Of a DNA stretch of 64,000 nt, positions 35,744 through 45,336 are shown one piece after another; within the stretch, counting starts at the first letter, position 1, and each line of letters starts with the position of its first letter. Source of the stretch: Paraburkholderia aromaticivorans (GTDB lineage Bacteria > Pseudomonadota > Gammaproteobacteria > Burkholderiales > Burkholderiaceae); the NCBI RefSeq assembly GCF_002278075.1, contig NZ_CP022992.1:372001-436000 (forward strand), in the 5' to 3' direction. The notes beneath the pieces are model-generated. The model saw nothing but the letters and a program-made list of their open reading frames with translations. It made no database searches and was not told the DNA's origin. Both the position numbers and the translations under genes were made by a program.

Positions 35744-36385
35744 CACCAGCAACTCGGGAACGCCGCCGTAGAATTCCAACGCGTCGATCAGGCTGCCGAT
35801 CCAGTCGGGCATGGTCTCGGAACGCGTCGCACATGCATAGGTGTAGTTCGAGGCGCCGAGAACGGCCACGAACACGTGGGCCTTGAACGCGACGCCGCCG
35901 TCGCGGCCGAGGATCGGCACGGTTTGCCCGGCGAAGTCGGCGAACAGCTTCTCGCCGGCGCGGTGTTGCTGGCGCATCGAGCGCTTCAGCGCCGCAGCCC
36001 AGTCCTTGTACCGCTGGCAGAACTGCGTATAGCGATAGGTGCGTTGGCCTGGGTGAGCCTCGACGTACTCCTCCCAGAGCAGTTGCAGCGTCACGCCCTT
36101 GCGGCGCAGGTCGCGGTGCATCGCCGCGTAATCCGGTTCGACCCGGCGGGTCGGGACCGCGGTTTCCTCCGGCAGGTCCAACCTGATCTCGAGCTCGTCG
36201 TCGGCGAGCGGTTCGACGGTAGCCCAGTCGAGGCCCGCCGCGCTCGCGCGCGCGGCGTATGCCGAGATGGCGCCGACGCTGATGCCGATCGCGCGGCTGA
36301 TCTGGCGGTGCGACAGGCCGCACGCCCACTTCAGCCGCAGTACTTCCTTCAGTTTGCGCATGCTCATCCGATGTGCCGGCATCAA
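35744..36385 (-). pseudogene. istA: IS21 transposase IstA, N-terminal part (split by RIT-1)
   Basis: This is the first 214 codons of IstA with the N-terminal helix-turn-helix (LSHRQISRAIGISVGAISAYA), the GEKLFADFAGQTVPI segment with the first catalytic Asp, and GASNYTYACATRSE leading to VPELLV, where RIT-1 entered. The same gene resumes at 32243. Start may be 36385 or a Met a few codons later. Confidence 0.92.
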
Positions 36386-36420
36386 CCTGTCCCCTAAAAA
36401 GGATCAAGGCTAACGCCCGT

Positions 36421-36665
36421 CGTTGATCACATGCGCAACACCACCGCCGAGCCAGAACGGCTATCCCGTTTCGGTCGAGTGATCAGCTGTTTCGGTTCAC
36501 TGATCACTCATTCCGGGAACGTGATCACCCGTTTCGGCAAGATGATCGCTCGTTTCGGAAACCGGTGATCAGCGATCACCTTCGACCGAAACGGCCGATC
36601 ACCATCAATCGGAACCACCGATCACGTTCAACCGAAATCGCTGATCACGTTCGCCGAAATACGCA
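36421..36665. repeat. Subterminal repeat array of IS21 copy 1
   Basis: This gene-free stretch contains at least eight irregular copies of a GTGATCA- and TTTCGG-type motif in both orientations (for example GTGATCAGCTGTTTCGG and GCTGATCACGTTCG). The left end near 30469-30540 has fewer copies of the same motifs. IS21-family ends are known to carry several transposase-binding repeats, and this explains the pattern. Confidence 0.75.
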
Positions 36666-36672
36666 TCCTGGG

Positions 36673-37615
36673 CGCGTGCGCTGTCCCCCGGTATCTTTGC
36701 GCAGAACCGGATTCGGTACAACAGGAGGTGTGTCGTTTCACTGAGTACCTCAAGGACGTTTGCGGCCTTGCCGAGTGCACGCGATATCAGCGTGGTCGAA
36801 TCATTCGCGATTTCTTGCATCAACGCTTTGGTCGCGGACCCATCGACATGGAGCGGCTAACGATTCGGGATGTCCGTCGATTCGTGACACGTTACCCTGA
36901 CGGGTGCAAAGCCGGAACAGCTCACGTAGCGGGCATAACGTTGCGCAGTTATCTGCGATTCAGGAGCATGCAATATAACGAGCAGGTCGCAGAGTTGATC
37001 GCGGCGGTGCCGAACGTAGCAGGATGGAGGTTGGCGGCATTACCTCAAACGCTTTCGGACGCAGCGATCGGACAGCTCCTGAATTCCTTCCATCACGAAA
37101 CGGCGGCCGACTTGCGTGATTACGCAATGGTACGTTGTCTGGCAGATATTGGATTGCGTGCTGCGGAAGTCGTGCAAATACAGCTCGACGATTTAAACTG
37201 GCGCGACGGCACGCTGCAAATCCGTCGCACCAAATCGCGACGGGGCTACGTCATTCCGTTGCCGGAGCCAACAGGTCATGCGATCGCCGACTATATCCGG
37301 TTAGCCCGAAGAACAACGACGACCTCCCGCGCCGTCTTTGTACGGCACTACGCGCCTTCCGACCTTCCGTTGGGAACCGGGCGTGTCCATCAGGCGGTGC
37401 ATGCCGCATATGTTCGCTGCGGCTGGACTGACCAATCTGGAACTCATCTTCTGAGGCACAGCGTGGCCCGACGGCTGCTTCGTTCCGGCTCGTCGTTGAA
37501 GGAAGTGGCTGACGTACTGCGCCATCAAAGCATCGACACCACCGCGATTTACACGAAGATCGACCTGCAAAGCATGGAGGCTGTCCCGCTCCCCTGGCCG
37601 GGGAGCAAATCATGA
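36673..37615 (+). pseudogene. RIT-2 first tyrosine recombinase, 3' part
   Basis: Continues the gene begun at 30152, with the catalytic domain GLRAAEVVQI, HLLRHSVARR and LRHQSIDTTAIY. No stop lies between 36673 and the first internal start, so the frame closes on removal of the IS21 block. Its stop overlaps the next ATG. Translation in the present allele could start internally but would lack the core-binding half. Confidence 0.88.
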
Positions 37616-38574
37616 AACGCTTCGTCAACTCGGCTGACACTATGGTATCGCTGGCGCAAGCATATCTCGCCGAACGACGCTGTCTTGGCTTCGACCTCAA
37701 GATCTCTGGGCACGTATTGATGAACTTTGCCCGCTTCGCAGACGCGCTGGGGCATCGTGGTCCGATCACGGAAGATCTGACTCTTACCTGGGCGCACTCG
37801 ACACCGAGCGAAAGGGCCATTACATGGGCGCGTCGGATCGAGGTAATCCGGCCCTTCGCGAAGTATCTCAGGCAGTTCTATCCCGATACAGTTGTTCCGC
37901 GACGTGACCTGTGCGGGCGGGCCCATCGTCGTCTGGCGCCGCACATCTACACGGAGCAGGAACTCGGCGAACTCCTCACGGCGTCGGTGGCAATGTTACC
38001 CGTCGGTTCGATCAGACCGCTTACATATGAAGCGCTGTTTGGATTGATTGCGGCAACCGGCTTGCGTATCTCGGAAGCCATCAATCTCTCTCGAGACGAC
38101 GTGAATCTTGCCGAGGGCACGCTTACGGTGCGTGAGACGAAGTTTCACAAATCGCGCGTTATTCCGATGCATCCTACCGTAACTCTGGCCATGAAGCGTT
38201 ACGCTACTCGCCGTGCGCTGGTCGTCGCCGCAGAGCCGTGCGTTTCGTTCTTTGTGAATCTTGATGGCAGGAAGTTGCAGGCCCGAACGGTGCATTGGGT
38301 GTTCGGTCGGCTTCGCGAGCAACTCGGGTGGACTTCTCGGGGTGACCACGCGTTGCCCCGAATCCATGATCTTCGCCATACGTTTGTGTGCCGGTGCATT
38401 CTCAAGTGGTATCGGGACGGCGTGAACGTCGACAACCGGATGATTGCGCTGTCGACATATCTGGGGCACGTGAAGCCGAGCGATACCTACTGGTATCTGA
38501 CTGCGGTTCCCGATCTCATGGAAATCGTGAGCCAGAAATTTGCGCGCTTTGCTGAAGGGGTACGTCATGACTAA
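37612..38574 (+). CDS. RIT-2 second tyrosine recombinase
   Basis: This 320-residue recombinase has GLRISEAINL, HDLRHTFVCR and LGHVKPSDTYWY, so the catalytic set is complete. It resembles the second gene of RIT-1 in motif style (HDLRH). It overlaps the first gene by four bases and the third by eight. Confidence 0.92.
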   Translation: MKRFVNSADTMVSLAQAYLAERRCLGFDLKISGHVLMNFARFADALGHRGPITEDLTLTWAHSTPSERAITWARRIEVIRPFAKYLRQFYPDTVVPRRDLCGRAHRRLAPHIYTEQELGELLTASVAMLPVGSIRPLTYEALFGLIAATGLRISEAINLSRDDVNLAEGTLTVRETKFHKSRVIPMHPTVTLAMKRYATRRALVVAAEPCVSFFVNLDGRKLQARTVHWVFGRLREQLGWTSRGDHALPRIHDLRHTFVCRCILKWYRDGVNVDNRMIALSTYLGHVKPSDTYWYLTAVPDLMEIVSQKFARFAEGVRHD

Positions 38575-39574
38575 AACCTGCCTGGCTCCTTCCTTTGCGA
38601 CGCTCCTGCAGGACTTCTTCGTCGAACGGTTGATGCAGCAACGCGCGGTGAGCCCGGAGACGATATCGAGCTATCGCGATTCGTTTCGTCTGTTTCTTCA
38701 GTTCGCATCGGATCGCCTCGGGAGGTGCCCAACTGATCTGACGCTGGCGGACATGGATGCACCTCTGATCCTGGCGTTTCTGCGACACCTCGAAGTTGAG
38801 CGGCGCAACAGCACGCGGACCCGCAACGTTCGACTCGCAGCGTTGCGCTCGTTCCTGAAGTACGCAGCACACCGTGACGTCGCGTCGTTGGCCGTTATAC
38901 AGCGTGCACTTTCCGTGCCGATGAAGCGTTGCGATAAACCTATGGTCGGATTCCTGTCACGCGAAGAGATTCAGCAACTGTTGACGGCGCCTGACCCGGA
39001 CACTTGGGCGGGTCAACGCGACAGGGTTCTGCTGGCAACGATGTATAACACGGGGGCGCGCGTCTCGGAGATCCTGGCACTACGCGTCCATGATGTCGTC
39101 CTGGATACATCACCCTTCGTTCATATTCTTGGCAAAGGACGTAAGGAACGAACGGTGCCTTTATGGCGATCCACGGCAAGGCTCATCAGGGGGTGGTTGC
39201 CGCAGATCCAGGATGCATCAAGTCAGAGGCTCTTTCCAAATCGATCGGGAAACGCAATGACACGCTCCAATGTCGCCGATCGGATGAGAATTGCCGTAAC
39301 GCGCGCGAAGGACCAATGTCCGCAACTCGCCAAGCGACGTGTTTCTCCGCACTTGGTTAGGCACGCGACTGCCATGCATCTACTTCAATCAGGGGTCGAC
39401 CTGTCGGTCATCGCCTTGTGGCTGGGACACGAAAGCCCGTCGACAACACATGGCTATATGGAAGCTGATCTGACAATGAAGGAGCGAGCGTTGAAGAGGA
39501 TTCAGCCGCCGCAAGTAAAGAATCGTCGATATCGACCACCGGACCGCATCCTTCAGTTCCTGGAGTCGTTGTAA
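38567..39574 (+). CDS. RIT-2 third tyrosine recombinase
   Basis: This 335-residue recombinase has GARVSEILAL, HLVRHATAMH and LGHESPSTTHGY. The ATG at 38567 overlaps the end of the second gene. It corresponds to the third gene of RIT-1 (GAR motif, similar N-terminus SPETISSYRDSFRLFL). It is intact and ends about 108 bases before the right end of the element. Confidence 0.92.
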   Translation: MTKTCLAPSFATLLQDFFVERLMQQRAVSPETISSYRDSFRLFLQFASDRLGRCPTDLTLADMDAPLILAFLRHLEVERRNSTRTRNVRLAALRSFLKYAAHRDVASLAVIQRALSVPMKRCDKPMVGFLSREEIQQLLTAPDPDTWAGQRDRVLLATMYNTGARVSEILALRVHDVVLDTSPFVHILGKGRKERTVPLWRSTARLIRGWLPQIQDASSQRLFPNRSGNAMTRSNVADRMRIAVTRAKDQCPQLAKRRVSPHLVRHATAMHLLQSGVDLSVIALWLGHESPSTTHGYMEADLTMKERALKRIQPPQVKNRRYRPPDRILQFLESL

Positions 39575-39682
39575 TTATGCGTAGCTCGCCGAACCGCGAA
39601 TCCTTGCGGATCGCTTCGGCGACTCGCATGGCACTATTCGACAGTGACGGACTCAACATAATTTCTGGCTGCGCATTATTCC

Positions 39683-41009
39683 TTCCCAGACTGACGCAGC
39701 GCAAGGCGTTTTCGGCCAGGGCGTTGCTGATTTCGATGCGACCATCTTCGCAGTACAGAACAAGCGCATCCCATTGATTGAGCGAGTAGCGGATCGCTTT
39801 GGCCAGCTCGGACTTTGTCGACAGGATTGCGATCTTCTGCATCATCCACGCATTGATGGCTGCAAGCACCGGCAGGCTCTTGTGCTGTCGTACCAGCTGC
39901 CGTTCGTCTGGCGGTGCGCCACGGATATGAGCCTCTATGTCATAGAGTTCGCCGATCAGCTCGAGCACATACCGCGTCGCCTCGGTCGGTGTACGGACGT
40001 GAACATCGTATATGTACCGTCTCGCGTGATCCCAGCATGCAGCCTCACGGATCCTGCCGCCCTCGTACAACTCGTTAAAGCCATCGTAAGCGTCGGCCTG
40101 CAGGATACCCTCGAATCCGGCGAGATGAGTCTGCGGATGAATGCCTTTGCGGTCAGGCGAGTAAGCGAACCAGACTGCGGCGGGATCCCTCGATCCCGAA
40201 CGGCGATCATCGCGAACATAGACCCACAGGCGTCCCGTGCGGGTCTTCCTGTTACCCGGAGCAAGCACCGGGATCGGCGTGTCATCCGCGTGCAGCTTGA
40301 ACGCTGCCATCGTGTAGACCCGCAGCGCTTCGGTCAATGGCTCGCACAGGGCTTCGCATTGGCCGACCCAGCGCCCCATGCTTGCAGGATCGAGCTTCAC
40401 GCCATCGCGCGCGGCAATGGCCGATTGCCGGTACAGCGGCTGATGATCCGCAAACTTCGAAACGAGGATGTCAGCCAGCAGGCTCGGATGGGCGATGCTG
40501 CGCTCAATCGGCAGGCCAGGCATCGGTGGCTGTGAAAAGTGATGGCAGCAGGGGCAGACTGCCTTGCGCCGGATCGTGCGAATCACCTTGAACGCAGCAG
40601 TGACGCGGGCGAGTTGCTCGGACACGTCCTCGCCAAGTGGGTGCATGGGGCTGCCGCAGTCCGGGCAGCTTGAACCGGGATCAAGCGCATGCTCTTCGCG
40701 CGGCAGATGCGGCGGCAACGTTTCCTTCGGGGCCGTTGCACCGATGGACGCGCTCGTGCCCGACGCGCGGGCACGTCGAACATCGGCGACGCCACGTCCC
40801 CCGGTCAGATCCTCCAGTTCGGTCTCAAGCCGCTCGATCTGCCGGTCCAGTTGCTCGGACTTGCGGCCAAACTGCATCCGTTTCAGTTTGTCGATCTGGG
40901 CCTTGAGCTGTTCGATCTCGATATCACGCTCGGCAAGCTGGGCACGGGCCTCAATCAGCAAGGCCTTGAGCGCATCGACGTCATCAGGAAGCTGGGCATC
41001 ATCCGTCAT
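39683..41009 (-). pseudogene. tnpC: IS66 TnpC, N-terminal part (split by RIT-2)
   Basis: Encodes 442 codons of the IS66 transposase: a leucine-zipper start (ALLIEARAQLAERDIEIEQLKAQI), the zinc motif CPDCGSPM with CPCCH, and the DDE domain to ENALRCVSLGR. The frame then runs into RIT-2 and gains an unrelated tail ending at 39408. The true end is at 29746-29972. Confidence 0.92.
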
Positions 41010-41038
41010 GCGCGGAGTTTACGCGCGCGCCAAAGCGT

Positions 41039-41383
41039 TTACAACATCGATAGCACCGCCGTTCGACGTGGTTGCCGCCAATCGATGCCTTCGAGCAACA
41101 TCGACAACTGTGCGTGGGTCAGATGGATCTTGCCGCCGTCAGCCTGCGGCCAGATAAAACGCCCTCGTTCGAGCCGCTTCGCGAGGAGCCAGAGTCCGTC
41201 CTCTGTGGCCCACAAAATCTTTATCAGGTCACCGCGGCGCCCCCGAAAAATGAAGACATTGCCGCCCAGCGGATTCTCCTCGAGCGCCATCTGCACCTTA
41301 GCCGCCAGCCCCTGGAAGCCGCAACGCATGTCGGTGACGCCTGCCGCGATCCAGATGCGAGTGCCTGCCGGCAGGCCGATCAT
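41039..41383 (-). CDS. tnpB: IS66 TnpB (IS66 ORF2)
   Basis: This 114-residue protein is the IS66 ORF2: MIGLPAGTRIWIAAGVTDMRCGF, then NVFIFRGRRGDLIKIL and LERGRFIWP. The start at 41383 overlaps the tnpA stop. It is required for IS66 transposition, mechanism unknown. Intact. Confidence 0.93.
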   Translation of the reverse strand: MIGLPAGTRIWIAAGVTDMRCGFQGLAAKVQMALEENPLGGNVFIFRGRRGDLIKILWATEDGLWLLAKRLERGRFIWPQADGGKIHLTHAQLSMLLEGIDWRQPRRTAVLSML

Positions 41384-41820
41384 CGCAACAACTCCCGGAT
41401 CAGCAGCCGCAGCACGTTCGGCGACACCTCGCCTCGAATTCTCAAGCGTGCCCGGTCGAACTCGATCTCGCAAAGATCCTCTGACGACGGTGCTGCATCG
41501 ATCGTCATCGGCGGCGTATGCTCGGCGGTCTGGGCGTCGAGATGCACCGGCAGCAGCGACGGCACCTCAGGTTCCTGCCTCGGCGCCGCGCTCTCCGGCA
41601 GCGTTGGCAAACCGTATTCCCCCGCCAGATAAAGCCGTCGCCATTTAAACAACAGGTTCGCATTGATATCGTTGCTGCGCGCGATCAACGCCACCGACGC
41701 GCCCGGTTCGAGCGATTGTTCGACCAGTCGCCGTTTGAACTCGGTCGGAAAGTTCGGCCGCTTATAGGCGCCGTTTGCGGCGCGCTCGTCCCACGTCTTG
41801 TCCACTTTGGTATCCACCAT
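41380..41820 (-). CDS. tnpA: IS66 TnpA (IS66 ORF1, helix-turn-helix)
   Basis: This roughly 146-residue protein has the HTH of IS66 ORF1 (FKRRLVEQSLEPGASVALIARSNDINANLLFKWRRLY). It lies between the right end of the element and tnpB. Start may be the Met at 41820 or 41832. Intact. Confidence 0.9.
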   Translation of the reverse strand: MVDTKVDKTWDERAANGAYKRPNFPTEFKRRLVEQSLEPGASVALIARSNDINANLLFKWRRLYLAGEYGLPTLPESAAPRQEPEVPSLLPVHLDAQTAEHTPPMTIDAAPSSEDLCEIEFDRARLRIRGEVSPNVLRLLIRELLR

Positions 41821-41889
41821 AATTTGGTGCACACCAAACTACCCAAAACCTCAATCAGCACACCAGAACGGCCCATGCGAGGCGCTTAC

Positions 41890-43043
41890 GTGGTATCGAC
41901 GTCGCGATGTCGCAGCACTGCGCCGATCGCCTGTAGCGTCAGGCCTTGGCGCAACCAGCCAGTGGCGGCGGAATGACGAAACAGATGGGCGCCGAGCGAA
42001 GGTGCCTTGACTCCGGCGCATCGGATGGCGCGTTGGGCGGTTGATGAGATTTGTCGTGCGGCGACCGGCGTGAAGGGAGCACGGACAATCAGGAACACGC
42101 CGTCGCCCGCGACTGCAGGACGGGCCGTGCCAAGGTAGTGCAACAGTGCATCGCCTACGTCCTGCGGCATGGGCAACCAGATCTCCCTGCGTGACTTGCC
42201 CGTCACACGCAATCGACCGTGTGTCCAGTCGAAGTCGCCCAAGCGCAGACCGGCGACGTCGCCGGCGCGCAGGCCCAGCCGGGCGAGTAGTAACAACACA
42301 GCGCGATCGCGCACGCCGAGGGCTTGACTCGGATCGCATGCATTGAGGATCCGTTCGATATCGACGGGTTCGAGATAGCGCGGCAACCCACTCTGTCGCC
42401 AGCGCGCGACCCGAGGAATTGCGTGCCGCAAGCCATCGGCGCACTCCTGATGGGCGACAAGAAAGCGCACGAAGGCGCGTACCGCCGAGACCACGTTGCC
42501 GGCCTTGCTACGGCTGAAGCCGCGTGATTGCGCGAGAACGAATGTACGCAATTGAGCAGCGGTGTAGGAGCGGGGTTCGGTGCCAAGCGTGTCTAGCAGC
42601 CGCCTGACCACAAGCCCGTATGTGTCAAGGGTTAGCTCGCACACGCCCCGATGTTGGCCCATCCACATGCGAAACCTTGTCTCCAGCGGCGGCAAGACCT
42701 TCGTCACCTCCGGCACAACCCCACTCTGACGGAGATACAACATGAAGCGGCGGGCGCCGCAGTAGGCGTTCGAGCGCTCGTGCGCGCGCTTGCCACTACG
42801 GCCGTTCGCCAGATGGGTGCGATAGGCCGTCATGCTGGACTCGTCGAGCGTCGCGACGCTTGCATGGCCGTTGACCTGCGCCCAGTTCATGTATCGCGCA
42901 GCGGCGAAGATGTAGCTGCGGATTGTCTGGGTACCGTAGCCGCGGCTGGCTAGCCAGTCCGTAAAGCCATCCAGGTATGTACCCGCGCCATTCCGACAAA
43001 GCCTCTCTCGAGACCGGATGTCAAAGACGTAGTTGCTGACCAT
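41890..43043 (-). pseudogene. Third tyrosine recombinase (ritA-like), cut by IS66 just before the catalytic Tyr
   Basis: About 385 codons starting MVSNYVFDIRSRERLC at 43043, with GLRAGDVAGL, HLFRHSAATG and LRHRDVDTT. The IS66 target GTGGTATC follows at once. Read across the element to 29635 the frame ends ...TTAIYA and a stop, so the Tyr codon lies on the other side, 12 kb away. The tail after Tyr is about 20 residues shorter than in the RIT-2 homologue, which suggests it was already damaged before IS66 entered. Confidence 0.85.
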
Positions 43044-43189
43044 CGTGTCCCCCAATCGGTAAGGATGGAGAGCCCACTTTATGCAGCACGATGGTCGTCG
43101 ACAACCGGCGGAACGCACCGAGAAACAGAGGCTTGCGGTCGCAAGCGCGATTCAACTCCGCATATTCCTGAACTCTGCATTCGCCAGAG

Positions 43190-43726
43190 CGCATTGACGT
43201 GCTCGACCTCGAAGCTGCGTACCTCAAGCTTCTCGAGACGATCGCGGGCGAGCATCGCTCCGGTGCTCGTATGACGCGGCTTGCGTTCGCGATACATCCC
43301 CTGGGCGCGCAGGTAACGGCGCAGTGTCGTATAGGACGGTACGCCCACCTCGCCGAGTATGACCTTGAGGTTGTCGTAGTGGAGCTGGCATGTCCAGCCT
43401 GGGTGCTGGCGATATTGCGCGCGGATCGACTGTACCGCTGCGGGCGACAGGAGTGCGCCGGCGCCAGAAGGACGTTGGCGGTTGCGAAGGGTGTCCACCG
43501 GGTCGTGGGCGGCCTTGCGGGCCTTGTAGAACCATCGCTCGATGGTCGAGCGGCCGAACTGGACATCGTCGCCGGTCACCGGATGACGCCAGCGTTTGGT
43601 GGCCAGCACGGTGATGAGTTCGCGCAACTCGCCGGGTTCAGGTGGTGCGGCAAGCAAGGGGCCCACGATCGCAAAGCGCAGCCGCGCCCAACGATCCCGC
43701 AAGGGTAAATCGTGAAGTTCAGTCAT
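43190..43726 (-). pseudogene. Integrase-core transposase, N-terminal fragment
   Basis: Starts MTELHDLPLRDRWARLRFA at 43726 and has a helix-turn-helix region (FGRSTIERWFYKARKAAHDP) and a second HTH (VPSYTTLRRYLRAQGM), then ends at FEVEHVNALW, where the DDE core should begin. The frame runs on to 43079 with unrelated residues. The exact cut is near 43190. The family resembles IS481-like or TniA-like transposases; I cannot place it more exactly. Confidence 0.65.
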
Positions 43727-43824
43727 GCTCTCTCCAGGGATGCGGCGCATCGCACCGCGATTCAAGGCAGAGGCGAGACTACAGGCGCGTTCCGAGGGGG
43801 GCGAGCGAGAAGTTCTGCGGGCGG

Positions 43825-44403
43825 CTACCGTCCCTCACTCACGGCGCCCATGGCGCTTGCGCTGGTGAGTGGAGCAAGCCACAGCAGCAGGCACAGCAGC
43901 GGCTCGGGAGGTCGCGTCGCGACAAAGCGTTCGAGCAGGCTCACCGGTGCCAGCCCGGTATCGATGGGCGGCATGAACGCCGCCTGTCCGAGCGTCCAGA
44001 ATGGTGTGCTGACGAAGTCCGTGGTCCACCACTTGCGCCATCTGGCGATCGTCGCGGGCGGCACGCCAAGGGCGTCGAGCTGGCGCATTGCCGCAGCCGA
44101 ACCCGCGCTAGCCCGGGTGGCGCTGACGGTGACCATGATTGCGCCGACGTAGACGCGCCGGCCAAGAAAGCGCACGGAGAAAGGCGTGGTACGGCGGCGA
44201 CAGCCAGCGCAGCAGAAGCTGTGGCGGAAATCGCAGTGGCAGCGGGCTTCGCATGAAACTCCGCGCGGCTTGCGTGGGTAACGGGCGCTATGCAGTACGC
44301 CGCCGCAGCGGCAACCCTGTTCCCGGGTCTGATCGGCGTAGTCCTGATCAATACGTAGCAACAGGCGATAAAAATTGGGGGCGTTGGCTCTCACGTGGCA
44401 CAC
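43825..44403 (-). CDS. Cysteine-rich IS-associated protein of unknown function
   Basis: This up to 192-residue protein has a cluster of Cys/His pairs in its first 70 residues (QGCRCGGVLH, CEARCHCDFRHSFCCAGCRRR) that looks like one or two zinc-binding sites, and a hydrophobic C-terminal third (PEPLLCLLLWLAPL). The start is GTG at 44403 or 44394. It lies just upstream of the broken transposase on the same strand and is probably part of the same element. An inverted repeat GAGTCTC/GAGACTC (44411-44440) lies just before it. Confidence 0.5.
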   Translation of the reverse strand: MCHVRANAPNFYRLLLRIDQDYADQTREQGCRCGGVLHSARYPRKPRGVSCEARCHCDFRHSFCCAGCRRRTTPFSVRFLGRRVYVGAIMVTVSATRASAGSAAAMRQLDALGVPPATIARWRKWWTTDFVSTPFWTLGQAAFMPPIDTGLAPVSLLERFVATRPPEPLLCLLLWLAPLTSASAMGAVSEGR

Positions 44404-44543
44404 TGGGGGAGTCTCTGTTCTTGGCAGACGTGAGACTCTCCCTTGGGCATCGTTTGTGCAAGATGCCTGAGGGAGATCCCCCTCTCTACATCACGCTGGA
44501 CGCCCAAAACACCCCGAATTCCCATCAACCAACGCGCTCATGC

Positions 44544-44674
44544 TCATTCGAATGCGCTGCGCGTACCAGGAGGCAGCACAACACCAAAGGTTTTGAGCAC
44601 CCCGCGGATCTGGTTGTACAGGCCGGTACGCATACTGACCAACTGACTGCGCGCTCCAAGAAGCAGTCGGACTT
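44544..44674 (-). pseudogene. IS110-family transposase, internal remnant
   Basis: Minus-strand frame encoding VRLLLGARSQLVSMRTGLYNQIRG and KTFGVVLPPG, the linker region of an IS110 transposase. It continues the fragment at 47428-47794: with the IS3 block removed the frame reads SHEVK|VRLLL. The C-terminal domain is absent, cut near 44550. Confidence 0.75.
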
Positions 44675-44724
44675 TGAAGCGCCCCGGGATTTCCGGAGGC
44701 TCCAATTCTTGAGAAAATGGAGCT

Positions 44725-45057
44725 ATGGAAAACACCAAGAAGAAGTCCCCAAGGTACTCGCCGGAAGTTCGTGAGCGGGCTGTGCGAATGGTACTGGAAC
44801 ATCAAGGCGACCACGAATCGCAATGGAAAGTGATCGCGTCGATCGCAGCGAAGTTTGGCTGCTCAGGCGAGACGCTGCGTAGCTGGGTACGCAAGGCAGA
44901 GCGGGATCGGGGTTTGCGCCCGGGCAAAAGCACGCAGGAGCAGGATCGGCTCAAGGAGCTGGAGCGGGAAGTGCGTGAGCTTCGGCAGGTCAACGAAATC
45001 CTGCGCAAGGCGTCAGCGTATTTCGCACAGGCGGAGCTCGACCGCCGACCGAAGTGA
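44725..45057 (+). CDS. IS3-family OrfA
   Basis: This 110-residue protein has the HTH_Tnp_1 domain ([32 protein letters not shown]) and a C-terminal leucine zipper ([22 protein letters not shown]). It overlaps orfB by ATGA-type context, where a frameshift produces OrfAB in such elements. Intact. Confidence 0.92.
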   Translation: MENTKKKSPRYSPEVRERAVRMVLEHQGDHESQWKVIASIAAKFGCSGETLRSWVRKAERDRGLRPGKSTQEQDRLKELEREVRELRQVNEILRKASAYFAQAELDRRPK

Positions 45058-45303
45058 TGATCACGTTCATCGATGATCACCGGCACGTCTACGGGGTCGA
45101 GCCGATCTGCAGGGTGCTGCCGATCGCACCGTCGACGTACTACACGCACGTGGCGCGCCGCGCCGATCCTGGCCTGATGCCACCGCGGGTCGAGCGCGAC
45201 CGGATGCTCAAGGATGAGATCCGGCGTGTGTGGGAGGAAAACTTCCAGGTCTACGGCGCAGACAAGGTCTGGAAGCAATTGAAGCGGGAAGGCATTGTGA
45301 ATC
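45054..45303 (+). pseudogene. IS3-family OrfB, N-terminal part
   Basis: Starts [19 protein letters not shown] and has the HTH_21 region VWEENFQVYGADKVWKQLKREG. It is cut at about 45303, where an inverted IS3 terminus (CGGCCCGGGTTTCCC) begins. The catalytic DDE part is missing here; a matching end lies at 47080-47388. Confidence 0.85.
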
Positions 45304-45336
45304 GGCCCGGGTTTCCCGGAGACCGTTTTGCTTGAG

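Larger units (their letters stand above)
30469..36665. mobile_element. IS21-family element (copy 1), interrupted by RIT-1
   Basis: Ends TGCGGATTTCGG (from 30469) and inverted TGCGTATTTCGG (ending 36665), with the target repeat TCCTGGG on both sides (30462-30468 and 36666-36672). It carries istB and istA on the minus strand. Removing RIT-1 leaves about 2.7 kb, a normal IS21 length. The right end region (36421-36665) has many copies of a TGATCA/TTTCGG-type subterminal motif. Confidence 0.93.
29973..39682. mobile_element. RIT-2: recombinase-in-trio element, itself interrupted by IS21 element
   Basis: Terminal inverted repeats GGAATAATGCGCAGCC... (29997-30022) and its complement (39657-39682) match at 25 of 26 bases. 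Three consecutive plus-strand tyrosine recombinases lie between them. A hairpin CAATGCA-cataat-TGCATTG (29975... exactly 29975-29994) lies between the left repeat and the target. After removing the IS21 block (30469-36672 with one target copy) the element is 3506 bp. It is inserted in IS66 tnpC. Three linked tyrosine recombinases with terminal repeats is the known RIT arrangement. Confidence 0.88.
29644..41889. mobile_element. IS66-family element carrying three further nested insertions
   Basis: Ends are GTAAGCGCCTCACGTGGG (from 29644) and, inverted, GTAAGCGCCTCGCATGGG (ending 41889), the standard IS66 GTAAGCG terminus, 22 of 24 bases alike. An 8-bp direct repeat GTGGTATC flanks it (29636-29643 and 41890-41897). 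Without the 9710-bp RIT-2 block it is 2536 bp, a normal IS66 size, with tnpA, tnpB and tnpC on the minus strand. It lies in a tyrosine-recombinase gene. Confidence 0.93.

Noticed and set aside
36421..36665. Clustered short repeats that could suggest a CRISPR array or replication iterons
   Set aside because: Spacing and orientation are irregular and the block is at the end of an IS21-family element with a 7-bp target repeat, so these are subterminal transposase sites. The GTGGAAT repeats at 59676-59765 and 62190-62308 have the same explanation.
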